DNA of 64,000 nt from Jeotgalicoccus psychrophilus DSM 19085 (GCF_000425845.1 NZ_KE384463.1:190169-254168); one strand, 5' to 3'; positions 28,639 to 39,366 are shown, numbered from the stretch's first letter. The notes: generated by a model not told the origin, from the letters alone. Translations and numbers: made by a program.

Positions 28639-28852
28639 AAAATGACCTCCTGAGTGTTTGACATAGTAACTTTTTATAATAATACATGAATATTTCACGA
28701 TATCAAGTGTTATTTTACATATTAATAATATCTTAACACAAGGACTTGCAAGCAAATCACTAATAATGTTTAGTTATGAATGTTATAATTAAAGATAATT
28801 AAATGTTATTCTTATATCAAGCTTATTCATATCACAAGTTTCGATGAAAGCA

Positions 28853-28880
28853 TTTACTTTATATTGAGAGTAAGTATACA
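28853..28880 (+). promoter_or_regulatory. Probable promoter of acnA
   Basis: TTTACT (28853-28858), 16-bp spacer, TATACA (28875-28880), 33 bp before the start. I could not identify a clear CcpC or other operator. Confidence 0.55.
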
Positions 28881-28912
28881 ATTAGGATGACTAAATTTAG
28901 AGGGGGCTTTTA

Positions 28913-31624
28913 ATGATGTCAAAGAACGTTAAAGACAATTCTCGTCAGACATTATCAGTGAATGGTAAAGATTATACTTATTACAGCCTGCAATCACTAG
29001 CAGATTCAGGCATGAGCAAGTCTGAGAACTTGCCGTATTCAATCCGCGTATTACTGGAGTCAGTATTGAGACAGTATGACGGCAGTGTGATTAACGATAA
29101 TCATATTGAAGCATTAGCAAACTGGGACAAAGGGGAAATTAAAGGTAAAGAAGTTCCATTTAAACCTTCCCGCGTAATTCTACAGGATTTCACAGGAGTA
29201 CCTGCTGTAGTTGACCTTGCTTCACTGCGTACAGCTATGGAAGCAGTCGGCGGAGATGTACAGAAAATCAATCCTGAAGTACCGGTTGACTTAGTAATTG
29301 ACCACTCAGTACAGGTTGACGAGTACGGCAGCACGAGTGCATTACAGAAAAACATGGACCTTGAGTTTGAGCGTAACATGGAGCGTTATGAGTTCCTTCG
29401 CTGGGCAACTAAAGCGTTCGATAACTACCAGGCTGTTCCGCCTGCAACAGGTATCGTTCACCAGGTTAACCTTGAGTATCTTGCTAACGTAGTACACGCT
29501 AGAGGAGAAGAAGGCGAACAGGTTCTTTTCCCGGATACATTAGTGGGAACTGACTCTCATACGACGATGATCAACGGTCTCGGCGTTCTTGGATGGGGTG
29601 TCGGCGGTATCGAAGCTGAAGCGAGTATGCTTGGACAGCCTTCATACTTCCCGGTTCCTGAAGTTATTGGGGTACGTATGACTAACTCATTACCTGAAGG
29701 TACAACTGCAACAGACCTTGCTTTAAAAGTAACTGAGGTTCTTAGAAAGAAAGGCGTTGTCGGTAAATTTGTAGAGTTCTTCGGACAAGGGGTAACAGAA
29801 TTACCGCTTGCTGACCGCGCAACAATCGCAAACATGGCACCGGAATACGGTGCAACTTGCGGATTCTTCGCAGTTGACGATGAAACACTTGATTACATGA
29901 GACTGACAGGACGCGACGCAGATCACATCGATGTTGTTCGCGAATACCTGAAAGAAAATAACTTATTCTTCGATCCGGCAGTAGAACCAACTTATACTGA
30001 CGTTGTTGAAGTTGACTTATCATCAGTTGAATCATCACTTGCTGGACCGAAACGTCCACAGGATTTAATCAGCCTGTCAAACATGAAAGATGAATACAAA
30101 AAATCAGTTACAGCACCGAGCGGTAACCACGGCCACGGCTTAACTGAAGAAGAATTCGGTAAGACAGGTACTGTGAAGTACAACGACGGCGAAGAGCAGG
30201 AACTTAAAACAGGTGACCTTGTAATCGCTGCAATCACTTCATGTACTAACACATCGAATCCGTACGTTATGCTTGGTGCCGGTTTAATTGCTAAAAAAGC
30301 AGTTGAAAAAGGTCTGACTGTACCTAAGTACGTTAAGACTTCATTAGCACCGGGTTCTAAAGTTGTTACAGGATACCTTGAAGACGCAGGTCTTCAGCCG
30401 TACCTTGATCAGCTCGGATTCAACTTAGTTGGTTACGGCTGTACAACATGTATCGGTAACTCAGGTCCATTACGTCCTGAAGTAACGAAAACAATCGTTG
30501 ATGACGACATGTTAGTGTCATCTGTATTATCAGGTAACCGTAACTTTGAAGGACGTATCCACCCGTTAGTTAAAGCGAACTACTTAGCTTCGCCTCAGCT
30601 TGTTGTGGCATACGCACTTGCAGGTACTGTTGATATCGATCTTCGCACTGAGCCATTAGGCCAGGACAAAGACGGTAACGATGTATTCATGAAAGATATC
30701 TGGCCTTCAATCAAAGAGGTTAGAGACACTGTAATGTCTACAGTAACACCTGAACTATTCAGAAAAGAATACGAAACAGTATTCGATTCAAACGAAACTT
30801 GGAATAACATTGAAGTTACCGATGCACCATTATACGATTTCGGTGACGAATCAACATATATCCAAAACCCGTCATTCTTCCAGAACTTATCTAAAGAAGC
30901 CGGTAAAATTGAGCCGTTAAATGGCCTCAGAGTACTTGGTAAATTTGGAGATTCTGTAACGACTGACCACATTTCACCAGCAGGTGCGATCGGTAAAGAT
31001 ACGCCGGCAGGTAAATGGTTAATCGAACAAGGCGTGTCACCACGTGACTTTAACTCTTACGGTTCACGCCGCGGTAACCACGAAGTAATGGTACGCGGAA
31101 CATTCGCTAACATCCGTATCCGTAACGAAATTGCTCCGGGTACAGAGGGCGGATTCACAACTCACTGGCCGACAGGCGAAGTGACAAGCATCTATGAAGC
31201 ATCAGAGAAATACCTTGAAGAAGGTACAGGACTGATGATCGTAGCAGGCGACGACTACGGCATGGGATCAAGCCGTGACTGGGCTGCTAAAGGCACAAAC
31301 TTACTTGGTGTTAAAGCAGTATTAGCAGCAAGCTACGAGCGTATCCACCGTTCAAACTTAGTAATGATGGGTGTTCTGCCATTACAATTTGTTAACGGCG
31401 AAAACGCTGAAGACCACGGACTTGACGGTTCTGAGTCTTTCGATATTAATATCGATGAAAGTGTTACAGCTGGAGAAATTATCGATGTTGTTGCGACGAA
31501 AGTCAACGGCGACAAAGTTAAACTTAAAGCTAAAGTACGCTTTGACTCAGACGTTGAAGCAGACTACTACAGACACGGCGGTATTTTACAGCTTGTGCTC
31601 CGTAAGAAGATTGCATCAGCTTAA
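28913..31624 (+). CDS. acnA: Aconitate hydratase (aconitase A)
   Basis: TCA-cycle isomerisation of citrate to isocitrate through a [4Fe-4S] cluster. In the family it moonlights as an iron-responsive RNA-binding protein. 903 aa. Cluster cysteines are in [11 protein letters not shown] (about 442) and [14 protein letters not shown] (about 508-511). The substrate-binding loop [13 protein letters not shown] and the C-terminal swivel domain with [16 protein letters not shown] (about 785) are intact. Two adjacent ATGs (28913, 28916) follow AGAGGGGG. Monocistronic with a strong terminator. Confidence 0.98.
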   Translation: MMSKNVKDNSRQTLSVNGKDYTYYSLQSLADSGMSKSENLPYSIRVLLESVLRQYDGSVINDNHIEALANWDKGEIKGKEVPFKPSRVILQDFTGVPAVVDLASLRTAMEAVGGDVQKINPEVPVDLVIDHSVQVDEYGSTSALQKNMDLEFERNMERYEFLRWATKAFDNYQAVPPATGIVHQVNLEYLANVVHARGEEGEQVLFPDTLVGTDSHTTMINGLGVLGWGVGGIEAEASMLGQPSYFPVPEVIGVRMTNSLPEGTTATDLALKVTEVLRKKGVVGKFVEFFGQGVTELPLADRATIANMAPEYGATCGFFAVDDETLDYMRLTGRDADHIDVVREYLKENNLFFDPAVEPTYTDVVEVDLSSVESSLAGPKRPQDLISLSNMKDEYKKSVTAPSGNHGHGLTEEEFGKTGTVKYNDGEEQELKTGDLVIAAITSCTNTSNPYVMLGAGLIAKKAVEKGLTVPKYVKTSLAPGSKVVTGYLEDAGLQPYLDQLGFNLVGYGCTTCIGNSGPLRPEVTKTIVDDDMLVSSVLSGNRNFEGRIHPLVKANYLASPQLVVAYALAGTVDIDLRTEPLGQDKDGNDVFMKDIWPSIKEVRDTVMSTVTPELFRKEYETVFDSNETWNNIEVTDAPLYDFGDESTYIQNPSFFQNLSKEAGKIEPLNGLRVLGKFGDSVTTDHISPAGAIGKDTPAGKWLIEQGVSPRDFNSYGSRRGNHEVMVRGTFANIRIRNEIAPGTEGGFTTHWPTGEVTSIYEASEKYLEEGTGLMIVAGDDYGMGSSRDWAAKGTNLLGVKAVLAASYERIHRSNLVMMGVLPLQFVNGENAEDHGLDGSESFDINIDESVTAGEIIDVVATKVNGDKVKLKAKVRFDSDVEADYYRHGGILQLVLRKKIASA

Positions 31625-31647
31625 TAAGAATTTAAAAACAGATTTCA

Positions 31648-31685
31648 TAAATCCATCAAAGCGATGCTTTGATGGATTTATATTT
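31648..31685 (+). terminator. acnA terminator
   Basis: TAAATCCATCAAAGC and GCTTTGATGGATTTA around GAT, then T-rich. Confidence 0.87.
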
Positions 31686-31691
31686 TGAGCT

Positions 31692-31854
31692 GACCGATGT
31701 CGCATGTGTTACATTCATCGGGTCGATAAAAACCAATTGACCGCATGTGTTCCTCTCATACGGTCGATAAAAACCAATTGACCGCATGTAGCTCACTCAT
31801 CCGGTCGATACAAACCATTCGACCGCATGTACCACACTCATCCGGTCGACGATA
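31692..31854. repeat. Tandem array C: 41-bp hairpin repeats (four copies)
   Basis: Copies with GACCG at 31739, 31780 and 31821 are exactly 41 bp apart. An upstream copy (from about 31692) has a 6-bp difference before CGCATG but keeps the 41-bp phase from 31701. Each has the stem GACCG/CGGTC, one mismatch, then ATG/CAT around a 9-nt loop. The stem is followed by GATAAAAACCAATT. The array lies in the 314-bp gap between convergent acnA and plsY. Confidence 0.9.
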
Positions 31855-31883
31855 TAACCACTAAACCTAGCAACACAGGCAGC

Positions 31884-31923
31884 AAAAAAACGGCCTGAAA
31901 GTCCAAATCAGACTTCAGGCCGT
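31884..31923 (-). terminator. plsY terminator
   Basis: ACGGCCTGAAAGTC/GACTTCAGGCCGT with a T run on the minus strand. Confidence 0.85.
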
Positions 31924-31938
31924 TCTCTTATTTGTCAA

Positions 31939-32529
31939 TTACATAAACGTAATCTTCGGTTCAGTGCCGTCTTTAATACGTTGCATGTTGGAAATATGTT
32001 TTACAACAACGATAATTCCAAGTACAACTCCAAAGCCGATCATAAAAGGGTCGCCGGTAAACATCACACTGATGATTAATGCAATGGCTGCAAATACACT
32101 TGAAAGTGATACGTATTTCGATACTTTTAAAGTGATTAAAAACGTTGCAATCAGCACCAGGAAGATAATCGGATTTGCTGCTAAAATAGCACCGCCGCCT
32201 GTTGCGACTGCTTTGCCGCCTTTGAATTTTAAAAATATTGAATAGACGTGGCCGATTGCCGCGACAACCCCGAATATTACTACAGGGAAATCAACGTCAG
32301 TACTGACGAGCATTGCAACCCATACCGGTATTGCACCTTTTAACAGGTCGAGAATCAGTACAACAATACCGGCTTTCTTGCCGAGTATACGGAATGTGTT
32401 CGTCGTGCCGATATTGCCGCTCCCATGTTCACGCAAATCAATTTTATAAAATGTTTTGCTGATAAACAAGCTGAATGGAATTGAGCCGAAAAGGTAGCTG
32501 AAAATTAATAATAAAATAACTGTATACAC
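31939..32529 (-). CDS. plsY: Glycerol-3-phosphate acyltransferase PlsY
   Basis: Membrane enzyme transferring an acyl group from acyl-phosphate to glycerol-3-phosphate, the first step of phospholipid synthesis. 196 aa, about five TM segments. Signature motifs: GSIPFSLFISK, GSGNIGTTNTFR (about 37-48, phosphate-binding loop), FKGGKAVATGGGAILA (about 103), and GTEPKITFM at the C-terminus. It faces away from parE-parC, the usual staphylococcal arrangement. The start is preceded by AAGGGGAT on the minus strand. Confidence 0.97.
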   Translation of the reverse strand: MYTVILLLIFSYLFGSIPFSLFISKTFYKIDLREHGSGNIGTTNTFRILGKKAGIVVLILDLLKGAIPVWVAMLVSTDVDFPVVIFGVVAAIGHVYSIFLKFKGGKAVATGGGAILAANPIIFLVLIATFLITLKVSKYVSLSSVFAAIALIISVMFTGDPFMIGFGVVLGIIVVVKHISNMQRIKDGTEPKITFM

Positions 32530-32727
32530 TAAATAATCCCCTTTTGCTATCAGGTACTAATAGTTTACCATAAAAAAATATTTTCGCCATATAATTATAA
32601 AGTAGTCTATAATATAATTATGTAAACTTTATATATTTTGTTGCAAAACTTAGAGATTTATATAAAAATAGATAAGTAGATTAATTTAACGAACATACGT
32701 TTGTATTGTTTGTAGGAGGATACAGAC

Positions 32728-34710
32728 TTGGCAAAACAAACTGGATATACCGATGAGTCCATTCAAATATTAGAAGGCCTGGATGCTGTTAGAAAGCGTC
32801 CGGGTATGTATATCGGTTCTACAGATACGAGAGGTCTGCACCATCTCGTATATGAAATTACCGACAATGCGGTCGATGAGATTATTAACGGCCACGGCAA
32901 TGAAATCAATATTACGATTAACAAAGATGAAAGTATTACAATTCGCGATAACGGCCGCGGGCTGCCGACGGGTATGCACTCGTCGGGGCGTCCGACAGCA
33001 GAAGTTATTTTTACAGTGCTGCATGCTGGCGGAAAGTTCAGCTCGGATAACTACAAATCCGCAGGAGGACTTCACGGCGTTGGGTCATCTGTCGTTAACG
33101 CCTTAAGTGAATCGATGAAAATCCGTGTCTTTAGAAACGGCAAGATTCACGAGCTGTCGTTTAAAAACGGCGGCAAGGTCGACGGCAAGTTAAAAGAAGT
33201 CGGCAAAACAAAAGAGACGGGGACAGAAGTCACGTTTAAACCGGATCCTGAAATCTTTAAACAGACGATTGCGTTTAACTTTGAAACAATCGCTGAGCGT
33301 ATGCGCGAGTCTGCATTTTTAACTAAAGGCTTAAAGATTACGATTAACGACAAGCGTACTGATGAAGAGGAAATCTTCCAGTTTGAAGACGGGCTGAAAT
33401 CATTCATTGAATTCTTAAACGAAGGCAAGGATGATATCGGCAATATCGTCATGTTCGAAGGGAAATACAATGAAATGGTTGCCGAAGTCGCGTTCCAGTT
33501 TAATGACCAGTACTCGGAAACGATTATTTCATTCGTGAACAACGTCCGCACAAAAGACGGCGGAACGCACGAAGTCGGTTTTAAAACCGGCTTTACACGT
33601 GCCTTTAACGAATACGCGCGTAAAATCGGTGAATTAAAAACGAAAGATAAAAACCTGGAGGGCAGTGATATCCGTGAAGGATTGACTGCGGTTGTTTCTA
33701 TTAAACTTCCCGAACACCTGCTCCAGTTCGAAGGCCAGACAAAAGGCAAGCTTGGCACTTCAGAAGCCCGCAACTTAATGGAAACATTGTTAACTGAACA
33801 GCTGCCTTACTATTTAGAAGAGAACGGCGCCTTATCAACACAGCTCGTTAAAAAGGCAATTAAAGCCCGCCAGGTGCGTGAAGCTGCCCGTAAAGCGCGT
33901 GAAGAAGCCCGCAGCGGCAAAAAGAATAAATCGAGAGATACGCTGCTGTCAGGTAAATTAACGCCGGCACAAAGCAAGAACGCGAAGAAAAACGAATTGT
34001 TCCTGGTAGAGGGTGACTCTGCCGGCGGTTCAGCCAAGCAGGGACGCGATAGACGTTTCCAGGCTATTCTGCCTTTACGCGGTAAAGTGATTAATACTGA
34101 AAAAGCGAAGTTCGAAGATATCTTTAAAAATGAAGAAATCAATACTATTACTCATACTATCGGTGCCGGTGTCGGGACTGACTTTAAAGTGGATGATACG
34201 AACTACGACAAGATTATTATAATGACCGATGCGGATACGGACGGGGCGCATATTCAAGTATTGTTATTAACGTTCTTCTTTAATTACATGCGTCCGTTAT
34301 TTGAAGCAGGCAAGATTTATATTGCACTGCCGCCGCTCTATAAACTAGAGAAAAAAGGCAAGAAAAAAGATATTAAATATCTCTGGACTGAAGACGAGCT
34401 TGCTGCAGCACAGGAAGAAATGGGTGGTAATGTCGAGCTGCAGCGCTACAAAGGTCTCGGTGAGATGATGGCCGAACAGCTGTGGGAAACGACGATGGAT
34501 CCGGATACGCGCACTCTGATTCAAGTGAGAATTGAAGACGAAGCATTATCCTTAAAACGTGTGACAACGCTAATGGGTGATAACGTTGAAATCAGACGTA
34601 AGTGGATCGATTCAAACGTGTCATTTACGCTGGAAGAAGGTAACAGCATTCTTGATAATCAGGATGTAGAAAAATTAGCAGAGAGTGATGAAGATTATGG
34701 CCGAGCATAA
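32728..34710 (+). CDS. parE: DNA topoisomerase IV subunit B
   Basis: ATPase subunit of topoisomerase IV, which decatenates chromosomes. 660 aa from a TTG at 32728 (TAGGAGG upstream; no ATG nearby). GHKL ATPase motifs: VYEITDNAVDEIINGHG (about 45), IRDNGRGLPTG (about 76), GGLHGVGSSVVNALS (about 115), and QTKGKLG. Toprim domain EGDSAGGSAKQGRDR (about 430) and MTDADTDGAHI. The C-terminal motif LQRYKGLGEM is intact. The end overlaps the parC start. Confidence 0.97.
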   Translation: MAKQTGYTDESIQILEGLDAVRKRPGMYIGSTDTRGLHHLVYEITDNAVDEIINGHGNEINITINKDESITIRDNGRGLPTGMHSSGRPTAEVIFTVLHAGGKFSSDNYKSAGGLHGVGSSVVNALSESMKIRVFRNGKIHELSFKNGGKVDGKLKEVGKTKETGTEVTFKPDPEIFKQTIAFNFETIAERMRESAFLTKGLKITINDKRTDEEEIFQFEDGLKSFIEFLNEGKDDIGNIVMFEGKYNEMVAEVAFQFNDQYSETIISFVNNVRTKDGGTHEVGFKTGFTRAFNEYARKIGELKTKDKNLEGSDIREGLTAVVSIKLPEHLLQFEGQTKGKLGTSEARNLMETLLTEQLPYYLEENGALSTQLVKKAIKARQVREAARKAREEARSGKKNKSRDTLLSGKLTPAQSKNAKKNELFLVEGDSAGGSAKQGRDRRFQAILPLRGKVINTEKAKFEDIFKNEEINTITHTIGAGVGTDFKVDDTNYDKIIIMTDADTDGAHIQVLLLTFFFNYMRPLFEAGKIYIALPPLYKLEKKGKKKDIKYLWTEDELAAAQEEMGGNVELQRYKGLGEMMAEQLWETTMDPDTRTLIQVRIEDEALSLKRVTTLMGDNVEIRRKWIDSNVSFTLEEGNSILDNQDVEKLAESDEDYGRA

Positions 34711-37117
34711 CCCAATTCAGCAATTAAAATTAGAAGATGTAATCGGAGACCGCTTTGGGAGATACAGTAAGTACGTCATTCAGGACCGGGCAATACCGGA
34801 TGTGCGTGACGGACTGAAACCCGTGCAGCGCCGTATTTTATACGCGATGTATAAAGAGGGCAATACGTTCGATAAAAACTACCGTAAAAGTGCAAAAACC
34901 GTTGGTAACGTCATTGGTAACTATCACCCGCACGGTGAAAGCAGTATATACGATGCCATGGTTCGTCTGGGCCAGGATTGGAAGATGCGTGAAGAGCTCA
35001 TTCTGATTCACGGTAACAAAGGGAGCGTCGACGGCGACCCTGCAGCTGCGATGCGTTATACGGAAGCGAAACTCGCTGAGATTTCAAGTGAGCTGTTAAG
35101 AGATCTCAACAAAAATACTGTGCCGTTTATGGATAATTTCGATGATACGGAACAGGAACCGTCAGTACTGCCGGCAAAATACCCGAACCTGCTCGTTAAC
35201 GGCGCAACGGGGATTTCTGCAGGGTATGCAACGGATATTCCGCCGCATAATTTAGGCGAGGTAATTGATGCGACCTTAAAAATCATCGATAAGCCAAGTG
35301 TTTCTATCGATGAACTGCTTGAAATCGTTAAAGGCCCGGATTTCCCGACAGGGGCAATTATCCAGGGTAAAAACGAGCTTAAAAAAGCGTACACAACAGG
35401 CAAAGGCAGAATTGTTGTCCGCAGTTTAGTCACAAAAGAAGAAACACGCGGCAACAAAATGAACATTGTAATCACTGAAATTCCATATGAAGTGAATAAA
35501 GCGAATATGGTTAAGAAAATGGATGAAATCCGTGCAGACAGACAGGTGGACGGTATTATCGAAGTCCGTGATGAAACGGACAGAGAAGGTATGAGAATTG
35601 TCATTGAAGCGCGTAAAGATGCGAATATCGATGCGATTATTAACTACCTGTACAAGAAGACGGATTTACAGATTTCATATAACTTCAATATGGTGGCAAT
35701 CAGCGACCGGGCACCGAAGCAGATGGGCTTAAAAGATATACTTGAAGCGTATATTAAGCATCAGAAAATAGTGGTAACGAACCGCTCGCAGTATGATCTT
35801 GAACATGCCGAGAAGCGTATGCATATTATCGAAGGGCTGATTAAAGCATTATCCATTCTCGATGAAGTCATTCGTACAATCAGAGAGTCTGAGAATAAAC
35901 GTAATGCCAAAGAAAATCTGGTGGAACGTTATGACTTCACCGAGCGTCAGGCAGAAGCTATCGTTATGCTTCAGCTGTACCGTTTAACGAATACGGATAT
36001 TGCAGAGCTTGAAACAGAACAGAGCGAGCTCCAGTTCCAGATTAATCAGCTGACTGAAATTTTAGGCGATGAGAAAAAATTAAAGGCTGTTATTAAATCA
36101 GAACTCAGAGAAATTAAGAAAAAGTATGCTTCAGAACGTTTAACTTCAGTAGAAGATGTCATTCAGACGATTGAGATTTCTAAAGAACAGTTAATCGCCA
36201 AAGAAGATACAGTCGTTTCTCTGACAAAAGAGGGCTACGTGAAACGTACGAGCCTCCGGAGCTACAATGCATCAAAACCGGAAGAGCTGGGAATGCGTGA
36301 AGGAGATAAGACACTATTCAGCAGTATGTCGAATACACTGGAACAGCTCTTAGTCTTCACAAACTTCGGCAACTATATGATTATTCCGGTTCACGGCCTT
36401 CAGGATACTAAATGGAAAGATATGGGGCAGCACTTGTCGTCGAGATTCAATTTAAAACATGCTGAAGAGCCGATTTTTGCCACGACGATCGCTAAGTTCG
36501 ATGAAAATGTCAGTGTTGTGATGGCAACGAAACTGGGCCAGGTGAAACAGACCTTGTTAAGCGAATTTGAAGCGACGCGTATTTCACGTCCGATCGTCAA
36601 TATTAAGCTGAAAAAAGATGATGAAGTCATCGGTATTTCTATAACAGAAACTGGTAAAGAATCATTACTGTTCGTCACTGAAAAAGGCTTAACGCTGAAG
36701 TATCCGGCAATTGAAGTATCGGCAACAGGCTTGAAATCTCAAGGTGTTAAAGCGATGAACGTAAAAGCAGATGATAATCTCGTCTTCGGTGAACTCATCC
36801 CTGAAGAAGGAAACCTCGTTACAGTATCAAACAGAGGTGCGGTAAAACGCACGAGTCTCGATACGTTCGAACCAGGTGCAAGAGCACAGGTCGGTTCAAT
36901 GCTGTATAAAGATATTAAATCTAAACCGCACAGAGTGGTTGCAGCTTCTGTCACAGGGGCAGGCAAAGACCAGTCAATTGAACTCATATCAGAAACGAAC
37001 ACTCACATACTGCGTGCCAATGAAGTGCGTTTAAGCGGTAAGTATTCCAACGGCTCCTTTGTCGTTGAAGAAGAAAGCTTCGGCGTAGTGACAGATGCAC
37101 ACTTCAGCGCCTTATAA
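34697..37117 (+). CDS. parC: DNA topoisomerase IV subunit A
   Basis: Cleavage and strand-passage subunit of topoisomerase IV. 806 aa from ATG 34697; GTG 34685 and ATG 34688 are alternatives with similarly weak ribosome-binding sites, and the chosen start matches the short N-terminus of staphylococcal ParC. Signature DRFGRYSKYVIQDRAIPDVRDGLKPVQRRILYAM. The catalytic tyrosine lies in AAAMRYTEAKL (about 117). QRDR: HPHGESSIYDAM has Ser at the quinolone-resistance position equivalent to S. aureus Ser80, and Asp at the position equivalent to Glu84. The C-terminal beta-pinwheel blades run from about 490. It overlaps the parE stop by 14 nt and lies in the same operon. Confidence 0.96.
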   Translation: MAEHNPIQQLKLEDVIGDRFGRYSKYVIQDRAIPDVRDGLKPVQRRILYAMYKEGNTFDKNYRKSAKTVGNVIGNYHPHGESSIYDAMVRLGQDWKMREELILIHGNKGSVDGDPAAAMRYTEAKLAEISSELLRDLNKNTVPFMDNFDDTEQEPSVLPAKYPNLLVNGATGISAGYATDIPPHNLGEVIDATLKIIDKPSVSIDELLEIVKGPDFPTGAIIQGKNELKKAYTTGKGRIVVRSLVTKEETRGNKMNIVITEIPYEVNKANMVKKMDEIRADRQVDGIIEVRDETDREGMRIVIEARKDANIDAIINYLYKKTDLQISYNFNMVAISDRAPKQMGLKDILEAYIKHQKIVVTNRSQYDLEHAEKRMHIIEGLIKALSILDEVIRTIRESENKRNAKENLVERYDFTERQAEAIVMLQLYRLTNTDIAELETEQSELQFQINQLTEILGDEKKLKAVIKSELREIKKKYASERLTSVEDVIQTIEISKEQLIAKEDTVVSLTKEGYVKRTSLRSYNASKPEELGMREGDKTLFSSMSNTLEQLLVFTNFGNYMIIPVHGLQDTKWKDMGQHLSSRFNLKHAEEPIFATTIAKFDENVSVVMATKLGQVKQTLLSEFEATRISRPIVNIKLKKDDEVIGISITETGKESLLFVTEKGLTLKYPAIEVSATGLKSQGVKAMNVKADDNLVFGELIPEEGNLVTVSNRGAVKRTSLDTFEPGARAQVGSMLYKDIKSKPHRVVAASVTGAGKDQSIELISETNTHILRANEVRLSGKYSNGSFVVEEESFGVVTDAHFSAL

Positions 37118-37148
37118 ATATAAAAAAATGCAGGAATGGGTGAAATAA

Positions 37149-38612
37149 ATGGAACAAGCATTTAATATTTTTGAAACTGCGGTAAACTTTGCCAATGATC
37201 TACTGTGGCAGGAAGTATTAATCGGGCTGTTAATTGTTGCCGGCTTATATTTTTCTTTCACATCGAAATTCGTCCAATTCCGCTGGCTGAAGATCATGTT
37301 TTCTTCTCTTGGGGAAAAACGGGCGAAAATGCCGGATGGTTCGAAAGGAATTTCATCTTTCCAGGCGTTTACAATCAGTGCCGCTCAGCGTATCGGTACT
37401 GCGAATATCGCAGGGGTCGCGACAGCTATCGTTGTCGGGGGTCCCGGTGCGGTCTTCTGGATGTGGGTAGTTGCACTCTTGGGTGCGGGAACTGCATTCT
37501 TTGAAGCAACACTGGCTCAAGTTTATAAAGTACGCGATAAAGAATCAGGCTTCCGCGGAGGTCCGGCCTACTATATGACTAAAGGTTTAAATCAAAAAGG
37601 CATTGGTTACGTATTTGCGGTATTGATGACGATTACGTTTGGTATTGTCTTTGTTATGCTGCAATCTAATACGATTGCGAATGCATATGATGAAGCATTT
37701 GGGATTAATACAGCGGTCAGCGGTATTGTCGTTGCGATTATTGTCGCGCTTGTAATCTTTGGCGGTGCAAAATCAATTGCCAATGTAGCCACAGCGATTG
37801 TTCCGGTAATGGCAGGCTTGTACATAATTCTGGTCACAGTGATTCTTGTGATGAATTACGATATGATTATTCCGATGCTGCAGACGATTGTAGTGAATGC
37901 CTTCGGACTTGAAGAAGTATTCGGCGGTGCGATAGGGGCTGCGATTATTAACGGTTTCCAGCGCGGATTACTGTCAAACGAAGCGGGTATGGGTTCAGCA
38001 CCTAACGCGGCGGCATCAGCTGCAGTGCGTCATCCGATTCAGCAGGGCTTAATTCAGTCGCTTGGTGTGTACTTCGATACGATTATCGTGTGTACGGCAA
38101 CAGCGATTGTGATTCTCATGTATACAGACTTAAGTTTTGGTGCGGATGCACCGCAGGGAATCGCAGTCACACAAGTTGCAATGGATCAGCAGTTCTTTGG
38201 TTACGGCGGTATTATTATCGCAGTATTCATTCTGCTGTTTGCATTCTCGACAATTCTTGGTAACTACTTCTATGCACAGAGTAACTTAAGCTTTATTGTG
38301 GATAATAAAAAAGTGACATTTGCATTTAGAGTTATTGTTGTGATTATGACAGCAGTCGGTGCAGTACTCGGCGTACAGCTGGTATGGACACTGGCCGACT
38401 TATTTATGGCCTTCCTAGCCATTATTAACTTAATGATGGTCGTGGCACTGAGTCCCTTAGTATTTGAACTGATGAGGGATTATAAAGAGCAAAAAGACAG
38501 AGGAGAATCTCCGATATTCTATGCGAAGAATATTTCTTACAAACTGCCGGATGATAACCAGTGGGGCGATGAGGATTACCGTAAGGACGGTCCTGAAGAT
38601 TATAATAAGTAA
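37149..38612 (+). CDS. Alanine/glycine:cation symporter, AGCS family
   Basis: 487 residues with about eleven membrane helices. AGCS (AlsT/DagA) motifs: FQAFTISAAQRIGTANIAGVATAI (about 70), GGPGAVFWMWVVALLGAGTAFFEATLAQVYK, and GFQRGLLSNEAGMGSAPNAAASAAVRHP (about 273-300), the sodium-substrate core. Imports Ala or Gly with Na+. It starts 31 bp after parC with no terminator between, so it may be partly co-transcribed with parE-parC. A GGGTG site is poorly placed, so its translation may be low. Confidence 0.94.
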   Translation: MEQAFNIFETAVNFANDLLWQEVLIGLLIVAGLYFSFTSKFVQFRWLKIMFSSLGEKRAKMPDGSKGISSFQAFTISAAQRIGTANIAGVATAIVVGGPGAVFWMWVVALLGAGTAFFEATLAQVYKVRDKESGFRGGPAYYMTKGLNQKGIGYVFAVLMTITFGIVFVMLQSNTIANAYDEAFGINTAVSGIVVAIIVALVIFGGAKSIANVATAIVPVMAGLYIILVTVILVMNYDMIIPMLQTIVVNAFGLEEVFGGAIGAAIINGFQRGLLSNEAGMGSAPNAAASAAVRHPIQQGLIQSLGVYFDTIIVCTATAIVILMYTDLSFGADAPQGIAVTQVAMDQQFFGYGGIIIAVFILLFAFSTILGNYFYAQSNLSFIVDNKKVTFAFRVIVVIMTAVGAVLGVQLVWTLADLFMAFLAIINLMMVVALSPLVFELMRDYKEQKDRGESPIFYAKNISYKLPDDNQWGDEDYRKDGPEDYNK

Positions 38613-38643
38613 ATAAATTCAGGACATAAATTTTACTGTAAAT

Positions 38644-38690
38644 AAAAGACTGTCCCGGGCGCATTAGTGCACCGGGGACAGTCTTTTATA
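38644..38690. terminator. Bidirectional terminator between the symporter gene and ktrA
   Basis: AAAAGACTGTCCC/GGGACAGTCTTTT with an inner G/C-rich hairpin. Confidence 0.88.
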
Positions 38691-38697
38691 TTATTAC

Positions 38698-39366
38698 TTA
38701 ACTTTTAGGCTTAATCATCTTACTCTCAAATCTGTTCAGATTTTCAATTTTACCAATTATGACGAGAACATCATTCTCCAGAATGTTCATCTGGGGATCC
38801 GGCGGTACGATGACTTCTTTATTACGCTTAATCGCAATAACATTTAAGCCGAATTTTTCACGTATACCAATATTAATCAGTGCAGAGTTAATAAATCGTT
38901 CATTGGCATCATATTCCACTATGGCAGTATCATCTGATATTTCCATATAGTCGACAAGGGACATATTAACCAGCTGATTTGCGAGACGTATGCCCATTTC
39001 AGTTTCCGGGTGCAGGATATTGTTTGCGCCCAGTTTTTTCAGCACCTTGGCGTGGTGATTACTTTGAGCTTTTGCAGTAATACTTTCAACACCTAATTCT
39101 TTTAAAATTAATGTACAAAGAATGCTGGTTTGTATATCTTCGCCAATCGCAATAATCACCTCATTGTAATGTTCGATACCGATAGCCCTCAGCATATTCT
39201 CATCGGTGGCGCTGCCGACGATGCATTCAACAGCGTAGTCTTCATAGTCCTTGACCTTACTTTCGGATATATCTATTACAGTGACATCTGCTGAGAGCTT
39301 ATGTAATTGTTTTACTGCACTGCCCCCAAATTGCCCGAGACCAATGACCGCAATTTCTTTAGTCAT
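38698..39366 (-). CDS. ktrA: Potassium uptake regulatory subunit KtrA (TrkA-N/RCK)
   Basis: 222 aa from the ATG at 39366 (GTG 39375 is an alternative, no better site). RCK-N Rossmann fold with GLGQFGGSAVKQL (about 6) and VIDISESKVKDYED. RCK-C domain from about residue 135. It gates the KtrB/KtrD channel in response to ATP/ADP, NAD(H) and c-di-AMP (family knowledge, c-di-AMP binds RCK-C). No ktrB partner lies in the window, as in S. aureus where ktrA is separate from ktrB/D. Confidence 0.95.
   Translation of the reverse strand: MTKEIAVIGLGQFGGSAVKQLHKLSADVTVIDISESKVKDYEDYAVECIVGSATDENMLRAIGIEHYNEVIIAIGEDIQTSILCTLILKELGVESITAKAQSNHHAKVLKKLGANNILHPETEMGIRLANQLVNMSLVDYMEISDDTAIVEYDANERFINSALINIGIREKFGLNVIAIKRNKEVIVPPDPQMNILENDVLVIIGKIENLNRFESKMIKPKS

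Noticed and set aside
32608-32613. TATAAT as the parE promoter
   Set aside because: No acceptable -35 at 16-18 bp and several similar AT runs nearby; too ambiguous to call.
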